A stretch of 64,000 bases of DNA. Origin: Bacteroidaceae bacterium (lineage in GTDB: Bacteria; Bacteroidota; Bacteroidia; Bacteroidales; Bacteroidaceae). Location: the NCBI GenBank assembly GCA_017516885.1, contig JAFXAR010000016.1:22004-86003 (forward strand), read 5' to 3'. Both the position numbers and the translations under genes were made by a program. A model generated the notes under the pieces. The model ran no database searches. It worked only from the letters and a program-made list of their open reading frames with translations, and was not told where the DNA came from. Below are positions 19,478 to 28,502 of this stretch, piece by piece (within the stretch, counting starts at the first letter, position 1; every line of letters begins with the position of its first letter).

Positions 19478-22400
19478 ATGAAAAAAAAGAATTTAACTAT
19501 GTATATGCGACAATTTATGCAATTATCGGTGGCTTTGGTGGCCTTGCTGCCATCATTTGTCCACGCGTCTGAAATGAAGCATGACGCCTGCTTAGCAAAC
19601 GATTCTGTAAAGGTCGAGGCCAAGAATGCTCTTCCGGAGAACGTGCGTACCATTACCGGTACTGTGTATGACGCTGCAACAAACACTCCATTGGCGGGTG
19701 TGCGTGTGCAGGCTACCGGCAACAAGCGAGTTACTGCCATGACAAATGCCGAAGGCAAGTACCAGCTTAATGTTCCCGGCTATGTTACATTGCTTGATTT
19801 CTCAACACAAGGCTTCCAGCTTGTGCAGAAGGCAATCGGCAACAAGGACATTATAAACGTACGTCTTTACTCTGACGACTTTGCTGCTGACTATAGCGAG
19901 GACATTGTAATCACATCGGAGCGCGGTTTCGGCGAGGGTATCTCTTCGGCTATTTCGGTTGATGCTGACATTCAGAACAAGCTCGGTGCTGATGTGCGTT
20001 CAATTACACGTTCAGGAACTCCGGGTATAGGTGCAGTGATGTTCATCCGCGGCTTGAACTCTCTCAACGCAAACACACAGCCACTGGTTGTTGTTGACGG
20101 TGTTATCTGGGATATGCAGGAGGGTAACGAGACCATTCACATGGGTCTTTACAACAACATCCTCAATGCAATCGACGTTAATGATATCCGTGACGTCAAG
20201 GTGCTCAAGAACGGCGCTGCAATCTACGGCGCACGCGCTGCCAATGGTGTAATTCTCATTACAACCAAGCGCGGCGAGAGCATGGCTACACGAATTACAG
20301 CAAACATCTACGCAAATGTGGCTCTTGCTCCTACAACCCAGGAGATGATGGGCGCTGAGCCTTTCCGCGTATATGCCAACGACCTTATAAGCACAATGGA
20401 TGTGAATGCAAACCGCAATATTCCATTCCTGCGCACTGACAAGGACTTTATCTACTACAACAAGTTCCACAATAATACCGACTGGAACGACCTTGTATAC
20501 CGTGAGGCCCTCACTCAGAACTATAAGGTTAACGTTGAAGGTGGTGACGAGGTTGCCATGTACAACTTCTCATTCGGCTACACAATGGCCGACTCCCCGC
20601 TTAAGGCAAACGACTTTGACCGTTTGAACATACGCTTGAATTCAGACATCGTGCTTGCCGACAACTTTAATACCAAGGTTGACATTGCCTACACCCGTGT
20701 AGGCCGCGAGGCTCTTGATGACGGTATGCGCGAGGACCAGACAGCCTTCCCGCTCTCTTCAATTGGCGCGCTTGCTGCAATCAAGGCTCCTTTCCTCAGC
20801 CCTTACCGCTATGCTACAACCGGTGAGCTGAGCTCAATCCTTGACGTGAGCGATACCTTTGCATTTGATGTGGTAAAGGCAAGCGGCGTGCAGCATCCGA
20901 ACAACTCATACTACAACCCCATGACTATTCTTTCCAAGGCTCCGGCTCCTCAGAAGAACGAGCTTGAGTATACAAACATGGGTATCACAGTTGCTCCTGA
21001 GCTCAAGTTGGGTGACTTCAAGATTACCGAGATTTTCAACTACTCTCTGCACCGTGTCAGCGAGAAGTATTATCTGCCTTACTCTGCACCATCCGACAAC
21101 TCATACTACCACTTCTATGTACCTTCACTTAATGGTACAATCGGTAACTACATTTCATCATTCTTCGGCAAGGAGGCTTCTCTCCTGAGCGATACAAGAG
21201 TGGAGTGGAGCAAGCTGATTGGCGCGCACGACATCAACGTGTTCGGAGGATTCCGCTATACTAACTTCAACTTTGACTCTAACTCAATTGCCGGTGCAAA
21301 CTCAGGCAGTGACAACTCGTTCAACGTAGGTACAAACCTCGACCACCTGAGCAGTGACGGTGACAAGAATGTATGGAGTAACATTGCATGGTATCTCTCT
21401 GCAGACTACTCTTACAAGACACGCTACTTCCTGCAGCTTGCAGCTTCTCTTGAGAGCTCTTCACGCTTCGGCGTAAATGCCAAGGATGCATTGAAGATGT
21501 GCGGCGTTTCATGGGGCTTCTTCCCATCAGTTCAGGCTGCATGGCTTCTCTCTTCTGAGTCTTGGTTCAATGTTAAGCCTATCAACATGCTTAAGCTGCG
21601 TGCTGGCTTTGACATTACCGGCAACGATGCTATTGACTATTTCGCAGCCCGCAGCTATTTGCAGACTGTTAAGTTCTACGACCAGTCAATGGGCCTCCAG
21701 CTGGGCAATGTAGAGAATGACGGTGTAAAATGGGAGCAGACAGCACGTTTCAATGTAGGTCTTGACGCAATGTTCTTTGACAACCGTCTTGCACTTTCAT
21801 TTGACTGGTACAAGTCTGTAACAAGCGACCTTCTTGTACAGAAGCAGTATCAGTTCGTAACAGGTATGGGCAAATACTGGGCTAACGGCGGCGAACTTGA
21901 GAATACCGGCTTTGAGGCTACAATCAACGCCAAGCTCATCAACACTAAGAACTGGCAGTGGGAACTCGGCGCTTCAGTAGGCCACTACAAGAACGAGATT
22001 ACAGCCCTTGACGAGAACATTAACCCTGTACAGGTTTACGGCGGCGAGGTTGCAACTAAGGTTGGCCAGCCTGTCGGAGTATTCTGGGGCTACAAGACCG
22101 ACGGTGTAATCAGCAGCACAGAGCAGGCTGACAAGCTCGCTCTCTATCAGCGCGACGCTACCGGTGCAAAGAGCTATTTCAAGGCCGGTGACATGAAGTT
22201 TGTCGATATTGACCAGGCAAGCGGTGAGGGTTGCATAGACGAAGCTGATAAGACTGTAATCGGTAATCCAAACCCCGATTTCTACGGCAACATCTTTACC
22301 CGCCTTTCATATAAGAACCTGCAGCTTGACATCAACTGCAACTACTCTGTAGGCAACGATGTTTACAACTTCTATCGCCAGCAGCTTGAGAGCGGTTCTA

Positions 22401-22762
22401 ACTTCTTCAACCAGACTATAGCAATGGAGAACCGCTGGGCAGTTGAGGGTCAGATTACTGACATCCCTGCTATTGCTTATGGCGACCCGGTAGGCAATTC
22501 ACGCTTCTCTGACCGCTGGATTGAGGACGGCTCATACTTCCGCGTTAAGTCAATAAGGCTCTCATACGATATTCCTGTTACAGCACAGTGGCTTCAGGGA
22601 CTTACAGTATGGTGTGCTGCTGAGAACGTGCTTACTTTGACAGAGTATAAGGGCAACGACCCTGAATTCTCAGTAAGCAACAAGGTGTTGTATCAGGGTG
22701 TTGACGCAGGTCTGTTGCCTCAGACACGCAGTTTCCATCTTGGTGTTAAGGTTAACCTCTAA
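19478..22762 (+). CDS. SusC/RagA-type TonB-dependent transporter, second copy
   Basis: The 1094-residue protein has a signal peptide ending FVHA (after a Lys-rich start). Next come a carboxypeptidase-regulatory-like domain at about residues 57-130 (RTITGTVYDAATNTPLAGVRV), a plug (FIRGLNSLNANTQPLVVVDG, VLKNGAAIYGARAANGVILITTKRG) and a 22-strand-type barrel. An insertion of about 30 residues separates the signal peptide from the first beta domain and contains two Cys. It is distinct in sequence from the first SusC, so the two modules probably recognise different ligands. It is followed by a perfect hairpin and then its SusD partner. Confidence 0.95.
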   Translation: MKKKNLTMYMRQFMQLSVALVALLPSFVHASEMKHDACLANDSVKVEAKNALPENVRTITGTVYDAATNTPLAGVRVQATGNKRVTAMTNAEGKYQLNVPGYVTLLDFSTQGFQLVQKAIGNKDIINVRLYSDDFAADYSEDIVITSERGFGEGISSAISVDADIQNKLGADVRSITRSGTPGIGAVMFIRGLNSLNANTQPLVVVDGVIWDMQEGNETIHMGLYNNILNAIDVNDIRDVKVLKNGAAIYGARAANGVILITTKRGESMATRITANIYANVALAPTTQEMMGAEPFRVYANDLISTMDVNANRNIPFLRTDKDFIYYNKFHNNTDWNDLVYREALTQNYKVNVEGGDEVAMYNFSFGYTMADSPLKANDFDRLNIRLNSDIVLADNFNTKVDIAYTRVGREALDDGMREDQTAFPLSSIGALAAIKAPFLSPYRYATTGELSSILDVSDTFAFDVVKASGVQHPNNSYYNPMTILSKAPAPQKNELEYTNMGITVAPELKLGDFKITEIFNYSLHRVSEKYYLPYSAPSDNSYYHFYVPSLNGTIGNYISSFFGKEASLLSDTRVEWSKLIGAHDINVFGGFRYTNFNFDSNSIAGANSGSDNSFNVGTNLDHLSSDGDKNVWSNIAWYLSADYSYKTRYFLQLAASLESSSRFGVNAKDALKMCGVSWGFFPSVQAAWLLSSESWFNVKPINMLKLRAGFDITGNDAIDYFAARSYLQTVKFYDQSMGLQLGNVENDGVKWEQTARFNVGLDAMFFDNRLALSFDWYKSVTSDLLVQKQYQFVTGMGKYWANGGELENTGFEATINAKLINTKNWQWELGASVGHYKNEITALDENINPVQVYGGEVATKVGQPVGVFWGYKTDGVISSTEQADKLALYQRDATGAKSYFKAGDMKFVDIDQASGEGCIDEADKTVIGNPNPDFYGNIFTRLSYKNLQLDINCNYSVGNDVYNFYRQQLESGSNFFNQTIAMENRWAVEGQITDIPAIAYGDPVGNSRFSDRWIEDGSYFRVKSIRLSYDIPVTAQWLQGLTVWCAAENVLTLTEYKGNDPEFSVSNKVLYQGVDAGLLPQTRSFHLGVKVNL

Positions 22763-22776
22763 GAAACAACTCTGAA

Positions 22777-22800
22777 GGGTGCAGAAGAAATTCTGCACCC
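22777..22800 (+). promoter_or_regulatory. Perfect hairpin with GAAA tetraloop between susC and susD
   Basis: GGGTGCAGAA (22777-22786) and TTCTGCACCC (22791-22800) form a 10-bp perfect stem closed by a GAAA loop, a stable GNRA tetraloop. It begins 15 nt after the susC stop and ends 24 nt before the susD start. There is no T tract. It probably protects or processes the transcript and may set the SusC:SusD ratio. Confidence 0.8.
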
Positions 22801-22823
22801 GAAGGAAAAAACAATATAATACA

Positions 22824-24905
22824 ATGAAAAAGAATTTTATTTATACAGTTATATTCCTTCTTTGCGGTTCTGTATTCTTCAGTTCTTGCGAAGATATGCT
22901 GCAAGTCGACTCAGACCGCGTTGAGTATGAGTTCGATGACTGGACACTGAATGACTCTGTATATTCCGTACTGGGTATCCTCAAGTCTGTCCAGGAGGTT
23001 GGCGACCGTCAGGTTATCCTTAACGAGCTTCGTGCCGACCTTATCTCAATTAGCGAGACTAAGGCTGTTGTTGATATTCAGGAAATCAGCAAGTCTGTCT
23101 TTAATCTTGAAACAAACAAGTATCTCGATGTTAAGGACTACTATGCAATTATCAACAACTGTAACATCTACCTTGCGCGTGTAGACACCACTCTTGAGAA
23201 GAACAACGTCAAGCTGATGATTCCCGAGTATGTTGCTGTCAAGAGCGTGCGTGCATGGACTTATCTGCAGCTTGCAATCAACCACAACAACATCCCTTAC
23301 TTCACAGAGCCTATCCTCTCGCACAGTGCTGCCGAGGCGGTTATGAACACTCCTATGCTTACCCGTGAGGAGGTTATCACAAAGCTTATTGCCGATATTG
23401 AGCCATACGAAAACCCTGCAGCATTCACAATGCCGGCATGGGATGTCGATGGCAAGGTACTTAAGTTCGGTTACGGAAGCAACGGTACTGAGGTTGATAC
23501 AAAGAAACTCTTTATGCCCATCCGCATGCTGCTTGGCGACATGTATCTGTGGCGTGCCGGCGCCGGCGACTATAAGAAAGCGGCGCATTACTACTATAGC
23601 ATACTTACAGGCTATGGCACAAATGCTACAGCTCCAAAGTATGGCGATGCTTCATACACAACCCGCTATACTGCTGAAGGCGGCGAGGGTTTCCATAACA
23701 ACTATGCGAACTTGTTTGCTGTATCGAGCTACTCAACAAACAGCAACAGCATTCTCTGTTTGATACCATACGCAAAAAGCGACCTTGAGGGTACAATATC
23801 TGACCTTGCAACTATTTTCTTGCCTCAGGGTGAGGTGGGAGCAGCGCAGGTAGCTGCCTCTCCGGGTATCCTCTCGCTATCAGAGCGTCAGGTTTACCGT
23901 TACTACGAAGGTGATGACGTTGAGCGTCCCGACATGTTTGAGTACAGCCACGACTATGAATTCCCCGGTGACTTGCGTATTCCTTCTGTAACATGCACTC
24001 AGATGGGCGGCGAGGAGAACAAGACCGAATACAAGAATCTTATCGCAAAGTTCAATCTTGAGAAGAACGTGCTTGGACGCAACTCGCCTTATGTTCCTGA
24101 GATACGTACTTCATATATAATGACAGCACGTCCTGAGCAGGCATATCTCCGCTTCGCAGAGGCTCTCATGGGCTTGGAGCGCGAAGGCTATGAGGGTGCA
24201 ATGGACCTTGCCATGACAGTGCTTAAGGTTGGTGTAAAGAGAAACTATCCGCTTATCCAGAACCCTGTTTACGCTGAGCGTGCTGTAGTTGATGCCAATG
24301 GCGACACTGTAAAGATTCAGAGAGTTGACCCGGAAACCGGCGACACTCTTTACATTCCAAGAATGGAGAAGTATCTTGCATCGTACACCGATTCATTAGG
24401 ATTTAACTTCACCGACCAGGCGTTTACAAACAACAAGGGTATCCACTCTCGCGGTTCAGGTGACAGTGAGCGCAACGAGTACTATGCGCTGAACGATATT
24501 TGCGTTGCACGTTACTTAGGAAAGACCAAGATGGAGAATAACGTAGAGGTTGTTGACTCTCTCAACCCTGTAACACGCGACGACTATATGCTCTACGTTC
24601 AGGAACTTATCCTTGACGAGATGGCATTGGAACTTGCATGGGAGGGTTACCGCTTCGGTGACCTTGTCAGAGTTGCCAAGGCTATAAACGACCCCGATGT
24701 TCTTGCAAAGCGCATTGCCGGCCGTGCATTCAAAAATGCAGTATCGCACCGTCACCCCGACTTTGAGATGGATAACGAGCTCTACTCAAAGATGGTTGAC
24801 GAGGCAAACTGGTATCTCCCTCTCCCTGCCGGTGTAGTTGAACCGGGCAAGGTTGAGCCTACTCCCGATGACTTTAATCCGGGCGAGCCTGAAGTGAACG
24901 AATAA
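22824..24905 (+). CDS. SusD/RagB-type surface lipoprotein, second copy
   Basis: The start at 22824 gives a normal lipoprotein signal with lipobox FFSSC (Cys22). The upstream in-frame ATG at 22779 would begin inside the intercistronic hairpin and add a charged extension, so it is rejected. The 693-residue protein shows SusD-type TPR helices (VKSVRAWTYLQLAINHNNIPYF near residue 140, in parts: SVRAWTYLQLAINHN) and the C-terminal LILDEMALELAWEGYRFGDLVR region (in parts: ELAWEGYRFGDL). It is longer than typical SusD proteins of 500-600 residues. It pairs with the preceding SusC and ends the cluster; a terminator lies 18 nt downstream. Confidence 0.94.
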   Translation: MKKNFIYTVIFLLCGSVFFSSCEDMLQVDSDRVEYEFDDWTLNDSVYSVLGILKSVQEVGDRQVILNELRADLISISETKAVVDIQEISKSVFNLETNKYLDVKDYYAIINNCNIYLARVDTTLEKNNVKLMIPEYVAVKSVRAWTYLQLAINHNNIPYFTEPILSHSAAEAVMNTPMLTREEVITKLIADIEPYENPAAFTMPAWDVDGKVLKFGYGSNGTEVDTKKLFMPIRMLLGDMYLWRAGAGDYKKAAHYYYSILTGYGTNATAPKYGDASYTTRYTAEGGEGFHNNYANLFAVSSYSTNSNSILCLIPYAKSDLEGTISDLATIFLPQGEVGAAQVAASPGILSLSERQVYRYYEGDDVERPDMFEYSHDYEFPGDLRIPSVTCTQMGGEENKTEYKNLIAKFNLEKNVLGRNSPYVPEIRTSYIMTARPEQAYLRFAEALMGLEREGYEGAMDLAMTVLKVGVKRNYPLIQNPVYAERAVVDANGDTVKIQRVDPETGDTLYIPRMEKYLASYTDSLGFNFTDQAFTNNKGIHSRGSGDSERNEYYALNDICVARYLGKTKMENNVEVVDSLNPVTRDDYMLYVQELILDEMALELAWEGYRFGDLVRVAKAINDPDVLAKRIAGRAFKNAVSHRHPDFEMDNELYSKMVDEANWYLPLPAGVVEPGKVEPTPDDFNPGEPEVNE

Positions 24906-24922
24906 ATGAAATAAAGCGTTTG

Positions 24923-24952
24923 ACAAAGGACACCGTGGATGGTGTCCTTTGT
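24923..24952 (+). terminator. Hairpin terminator of the fasciclin-Sus cluster
   Basis: ACAAAGGACACC (24923-24934) pairs perfectly with GGTGTCCTTTGT (24941-24952) around a six-base loop. A T-containing stretch (TGTTAAAT) follows. Confidence 0.8.
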
Positions 24953-24973
24953 TGTTAAATATGATTCTAAAAT

Positions 24974-25681
24974 ATGAAAAAGATTGTTGTGCTTACTGGC
25001 GCTGGAATGAGCGCCGAAAGCGGAATAAGCACTTTCCGCGGCGGTAATGGGTTGTGGGATGAGTATCCTGTAGAACAGGTTGCCACCCCCGAAGGCTATC
25101 GTGCAAATCCGGCGCTTGTGCTTGAGTTTTACAACAAGCGCCGCCGTCAGCTGTTCGATGTAGTGCCTAACCGCGGACACGAACTTGTTGCAGAACTTGA
25201 GAAGCATTTTAATGTAACTGTTATCACACAGAATGTTGATAACCTTCACGAGCGTGCCGGCTCGTCGAATATTATTCATTTGCATGGCGAACTAATGAAG
25301 GTCTGCTCTTCACGCGAACCCTATAACGAAGATTATATTAAGGTGCTCGACAAAGATAATCTTGATATAAAAATTGGCGACAAGGCTGCTGACGGTTCTC
25401 AGCTCCGCCCCTTTATTGTCTGGTTCGGGGAGGCTGTGCCAAAGATTGAGGATGCAATTAAGGCAATAGAGGGAGTTGACGCGTTTATAGTTATCGGCAC
25501 ATCGCTTAATGTATATCCTGCAGCCGGGCTTCTTAATTATGTGCCGCATGGCGTGCCTGTTTACCTCATCGACCCTAATGATGTTCCTGTCAGTTCAGTA
25601 ATAGATGTAACGCATATACGGAAAGGAGCATCTGAAGGTATGCAATTGTTGTTGGAATTGCTGCTTTCAAAATTGAAATAA
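24974..25681 (+). CDS. cobB: Sir2-family NAD-dependent deacylase
   Basis: The 235-residue sirtuin has GAGMSAESGISTFRG at residues 8-22, TQNVDNLHERAGS near 80, the catalytic LHGEL, and VWFGEAVP plus VIGTSLNVYPAAGL for NAD binding. A YNKRR segment follows the cofactor loop; the Tyr-x-x-Arg pair is the class III signature linked to removal of succinyl or other acidic acyl groups from lysine. The zinc ribbon is degenerate: only one Cys (VCSS) remains where the family normally has four. The protein is intracellular. It follows the cluster terminator by 21 nt and may have its own promoter. Confidence 0.93.
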   Translation: MKKIVVLTGAGMSAESGISTFRGGNGLWDEYPVEQVATPEGYRANPALVLEFYNKRRRQLFDVVPNRGHELVAELEKHFNVTVITQNVDNLHERAGSSNIIHLHGELMKVCSSREPYNEDYIKVLDKDNLDIKIGDKAADGSQLRPFIVWFGEAVPKIEDAIKAIEGVDAFIVIGTSLNVYPAAGLLNYVPHGVPVYLIDPNDVPVSSVIDVTHIRKGASEGMQLLLELLLSKLK

Positions 25682-25736
25682 TTACAATATTAAAATACTT
25701 TAACACTGATTTCCTTTTAAATTAGAAAATATTACT

Positions 25737-25744
25737 TAATTTTG
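25737..25744 (+). promoter_or_regulatory. Candidate -7 box upstream of rubredoxin
   Basis: TAATTTTG matches TAnnTTTG. No convincing -33 TTTG box is visible at the expected spacing. The resulting leader before the ATG at 25934 would be about 180 nt, long for such a small gene. The 25682-25933 interval holds no open frame that I can support. Confidence 0.45.
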
Positions 25745-25933
25745 TAGTGGAGAAAGATACAGCAGCATTAGGGCTTTAATTTAAAGTGAGTTCGATATAG
25801 CAATTGGTACTGCAATTATAGAATGACAGTTTCGCGGTTTAGTTGAGCTTATATTGAAGTCATGTTAATTTATGTACAGCTGCACATGAACTTTTCCAAC
25901 TGCATAATTGTTGAATATTAAAACTGAATTTAT

Positions 25934-26095
25934 ATGAAAAAGTATGTTTGTACAGTATGCCAGTGGGTTTATGACCCGGCAATTGGTGACCCTGAACAGG
26001 GTATTGAACCTGGAGTAGCATTTGAGGATCTTCCTGCTGACTATGTTTGTCCGCTATGCGGAGTAGGCAAGGAAGAGTTTGAGGTAGAGGAGTAG
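25934..26095 (+). CDS. Rubredoxin, 53 residues
   Basis: This short gene encodes 53 residues starting [15 protein letters not shown] and containing [12 protein letters not shown]. The two CxxC pairs (C6/C9 and C39/C42) are the four iron ligands of a type I rubredoxin, and [18 protein letters not shown] and the hydrophobic core residues fit the family. It is a small cytoplasmic one-electron carrier, in anaerobes usually serving peroxide or superoxide reduction. The redox partner is not in this window. It is monocistronic: a long leader precedes it and a convergent terminator follows. Confidence 0.96.
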   Translation: MKKYVCTVCQWVYDPAIGDPEQGIEPGVAFEDLPADYVCPLCGVGKEEFEVEE

Positions 26096-26198
26096 CCTGT
26101 ATAGTGCTTTTGGGACTGTTACAGTTTTTCAGCTTTCTGCCTTATCTTGCAGCAGTTCCTCCTCAAATATTTGCGTTTTGTGTTATTAAATGAGAAGC

Positions 26199-26230
26199 TG
26201 GGAGTATGATTCATACTCCCAACTTTTTCA
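26199..26230 (+). terminator. Terminator between rubredoxin and convergent ygiQ
   Basis: GGGAGTA (26200-26206) pairs with TACTCCC (26214-26220) with further inner pairing, followed by AACTTTTT on the plus strand. The right arm contains the ygiQ stop codon, so the same palindrome probably serves both strands. Confidence 0.75.
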
Positions 26231-28067
26231 TTAAGTCGGGGCGGTGCATGCTCCTGAGAATCCTTGAAATCTCTTTCCTTTCTTCGGGCTTGTACCAGAA
26301 GAAGAATTTTCTTTGCGAATCCTTTTCCTTCATTGAGTGTGCTGAATATACCTTCTCCCCGGTTTCAGGATTTATGCCTGTGTAGTACATTTCAGTAGCC
26401 ATGGTCATTGGTGTAGGGGTAAAGTCCTGTACTTGTTCAAGGCGGAAGTTCAGCTGGCGTGTTTCCGCTGCAAGTTCGGCCATGCTTTCTAATGTGCTGC
26501 CCGGATGACTGCTTATGAAATAGGGTATAATCTGCTGGCGCAGGCTGTAGCGGCTGTTCATATTGTCGAACACTCTCTTGAACTCATGGAACAGCTTGAA
26601 CGGCGGCTTGCGCATCAGCTTAAGCACGCTGTCGCTTGTGTGCTCTGGAGCAACCTTCAAGCGTCCGCTGACATGATTTTTTATCAGTTCCTCAGTGTAT
26701 TCGGCAGTAGATGCATCAACCTTGCTGTCGCCGGTTTTGTGCAGCAGCATGTCGTATCTCACCCCGCTTCCTATGAAGCTCTTCTTTACTTTTGGCATTG
26801 CATCCACCTTGCGGTATATTTCCAAGAGCGGAGAGTGGTCTATGTTGAGGTTAGGGCATATCTTTGGCTGTATGCACGATGGACGTGAGCATTTGGAGCA
26901 GAGTTCAGTATTCTTCCCCTTCATCATATACATGTTTGCCGATGGGCCTCCAAGGTCGGAAAGATAGCCTCTGAAGTCCTCCATCTCTGTTATAGCCTTT
27001 ACCTCGCGCAATATGCTCTCCTGGCTTCTGTTTACAATGAATTTTCCCTGGTGCGCCGAAATAGTGCAGAATGCGCATCCCCCAAAGCAGCCTCTGTGAA
27101 TGTTTACAGAGTGCTTTATCATTTCGTATGCGGGTATGTGCTTTCCCTTGTATTTTGGGTGGGGAAGGCGGGTGTAGGGCAGGTCGAAACTGTGGTCAAG
27201 CTGCTCGGTAGTCATTGTGGGGAATGGCGGGTTTACAACAACGAACCCCTCTTCTGTCTCCTGAATAATGCGCTTGGCATTCACCCTGTTCGATTCCTTT
27301 TCAATGGCCAGAAAGTTCGCGGCCTGCTTTTCCTTGCTTTTCAGGCATTCGCTGTGCGGTGCAAGCATCTTGTCGTTCTCGCTGTCAAATGCAAAATCCT
27401 TTTTGCCGGCGAGGTAGCCGGTTTGTCTTGTGCCTTGGCTTATGCGCCTTGCCTCTTGTGCCGTAATATATTCAGCGCCGCTTGCCGAAAGGCTCTCTTT
27501 CATGGCCTTTGCCAATGATATTATAGGCTGTTCGCCCATACCGTAGACAAGCACGTCGGCCTTGCTGTCAACAAGAATGCTCTTCCTGAGGCAGTCCTGC
27601 CAGTAGTCGTAGTGGGTAAAGCGGCGCATTGAGGCCTCTATGCCACCTATGATTACCGCCGAGTCGGGGTATAGCTTTTTAAGGATTTCGGAATATACAA
27701 TGGTGGCATATTCGGGGCGCATGCTGTGCTTGCCGTTGGGCGAATATGCATCCTCGCTGCGGAATCTCTTTGCTGCAGTGTATTTGTTCACCATTGAGTC
27801 CATGCAGCCGGCTGAAATGCCGAAAAAGAGCCTTGGCCGCCCCATCTTCTTGAAGTCTCTGAGGTCGTCCTGCCAATTGGGCTGTGGAACAATTGCTACA
27901 CGCAGCCCTTCCGCCTCGAGCAAACGGCCTATGACCGCCGCTCCGAATGAGGGGTGGTCAACATAGGCATCGCCACTGAAAATGACAACGTCAAGTTCCT
28001 CCCAGCCGCGTAATTCGGCTTCCTTGCGGGTTGTGGGCAGCCAGTCAGTGATTTTTCTCTCAGCCAT
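26211..28067 (-). CDS. ygiQ: YgiQ-type radical SAM protein
   Basis: The 618-residue protein has the YgiQ layout: an N-terminal cobalamin-like domain without clear ligands (DVVIFSGDAYVDHPSFGAAV in parts: VVIFSGDAYVDHPSFG), then the radical SAM cluster CFGGCAFC near residue 333, and a C-terminal region with a cysteine group CSKCSRPSCIQPKIC. The family binds a 4Fe-4S cluster and SAM; its reaction is not established. The end lies in the bidirectional terminator. The ATG at 28067 lies 8 nt inside the upstream gene's 3' end, which implies coupled translation. Confidence 0.92.
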   Translation of the reverse strand: MAERKITDWLPTTRKEAELRGWEELDVVIFSGDAYVDHPSFGAAVIGRLLEAEGLRVAIVPQPNWQDDLRDFKKMGRPRLFFGISAGCMDSMVNKYTAAKRFRSEDAYSPNGKHSMRPEYATIVYSEILKKLYPDSAVIIGGIEASMRRFTHYDYWQDCLRKSILVDSKADVLVYGMGEQPIISLAKAMKESLSASGAEYITAQEARRISQGTRQTGYLAGKKDFAFDSENDKMLAPHSECLKSKEKQAANFLAIEKESNRVNAKRIIQETEEGFVVVNPPFPTMTTEQLDHSFDLPYTRLPHPKYKGKHIPAYEMIKHSVNIHRGCFGGCAFCTISAHQGKFIVNRSQESILREVKAITEMEDFRGYLSDLGGPSANMYMMKGKNTELCSKCSRPSCIQPKICPNLNIDHSPLLEIYRKVDAMPKVKKSFIGSGVRYDMLLHKTGDSKVDASTAEYTEELIKNHVSGRLKVAPEHTSDSVLKLMRKPPFKLFHEFKRVFDNMNSRYSLRQQIIPYFISSHPGSTLESMAELAAETRQLNFRLEQVQDFTPTPMTMATEMYYTGINPETGEKVYSAHSMKEKDSQRKFFFWYKPEERKEISRILRSMHRPDLMKKLGV

Positions 28068-28395
28068 TGATTTCCTCTTCTGCCGCTTTTGCGTTTTCTG
28101 CTGCCAATTGCTCCTGCAGCCATTCGCTGTAGCACTTTATAAGGTTGTTCAGGCCGTGCGCCTTCATGTCTTCGTGATAAAGTACAAGGCACAGCTCAAG
28201 CAGGTCTTTTGACCCCATTACCTGGGAACTTATAAGCGAGCGCACTGTAAGGCGCAGCTTGTTCAATGACTCCTCGTCAATTATGCCCATGCTGTTTGCC
28301 AGCCTGTCAAGCAGTGAGTATTTCCTGATTATCTGCAATTGGATTTCGGTAACCTCAATTGTGCGTGTACCCGATGCGTTTGCGTTAATCTTCAT
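28060..28395 (-). CDS. Conserved-looking small helical protein of unknown function
   Basis: This 111-residue protein is predicted soluble and mostly helical after a short beta-like N terminus (TIEVTEIQLQIIRKYSLLDR). It has no signal peptide, no cysteine pair and no recognisable motif; the C terminus is Ala/Glu-rich. Its stop overlaps the start of ygiQ by 8 nt, and it lies 107 nt downstream of tsaE. Gene status is supported by this coupling and by the absence of a better frame. I do not recognise the family. Confidence 0.75.
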   Translation of the reverse strand: MKINANASGTRTIEVTEIQLQIIRKYSLLDRLANSMGIIDEESLNKLRLTVRSLISSQVMGSKDLLELCLVLYHEDMKAHGLNNLIKCYSEWLQEQLAAENAKAAEEEING

Positions 28396-28502
28396 ATTTT
28401 GTCTCTGTTTTTTTGTCTCTGTATGGGAGTGTGTTAAATGCAGCGCTAATTTAGCAATTTATTTGGAAAAGTCCTGGACGCTGTTTGAATTTAAACTGCT
28501 TC

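Noticed and set aside
22779-22823. Upstream start for the second SusD at 22779
   Set aside because: It lies inside the intercistronic hairpin and would put a charged extension before the signal peptide; 22824 gives a proper lipoprotein start.
28060-28395. Assigning the 111-residue protein a regulator or toxin role
   Set aside because: No helix-turn-helix or toxin motif is visible; only coupling to ygiQ is supported.
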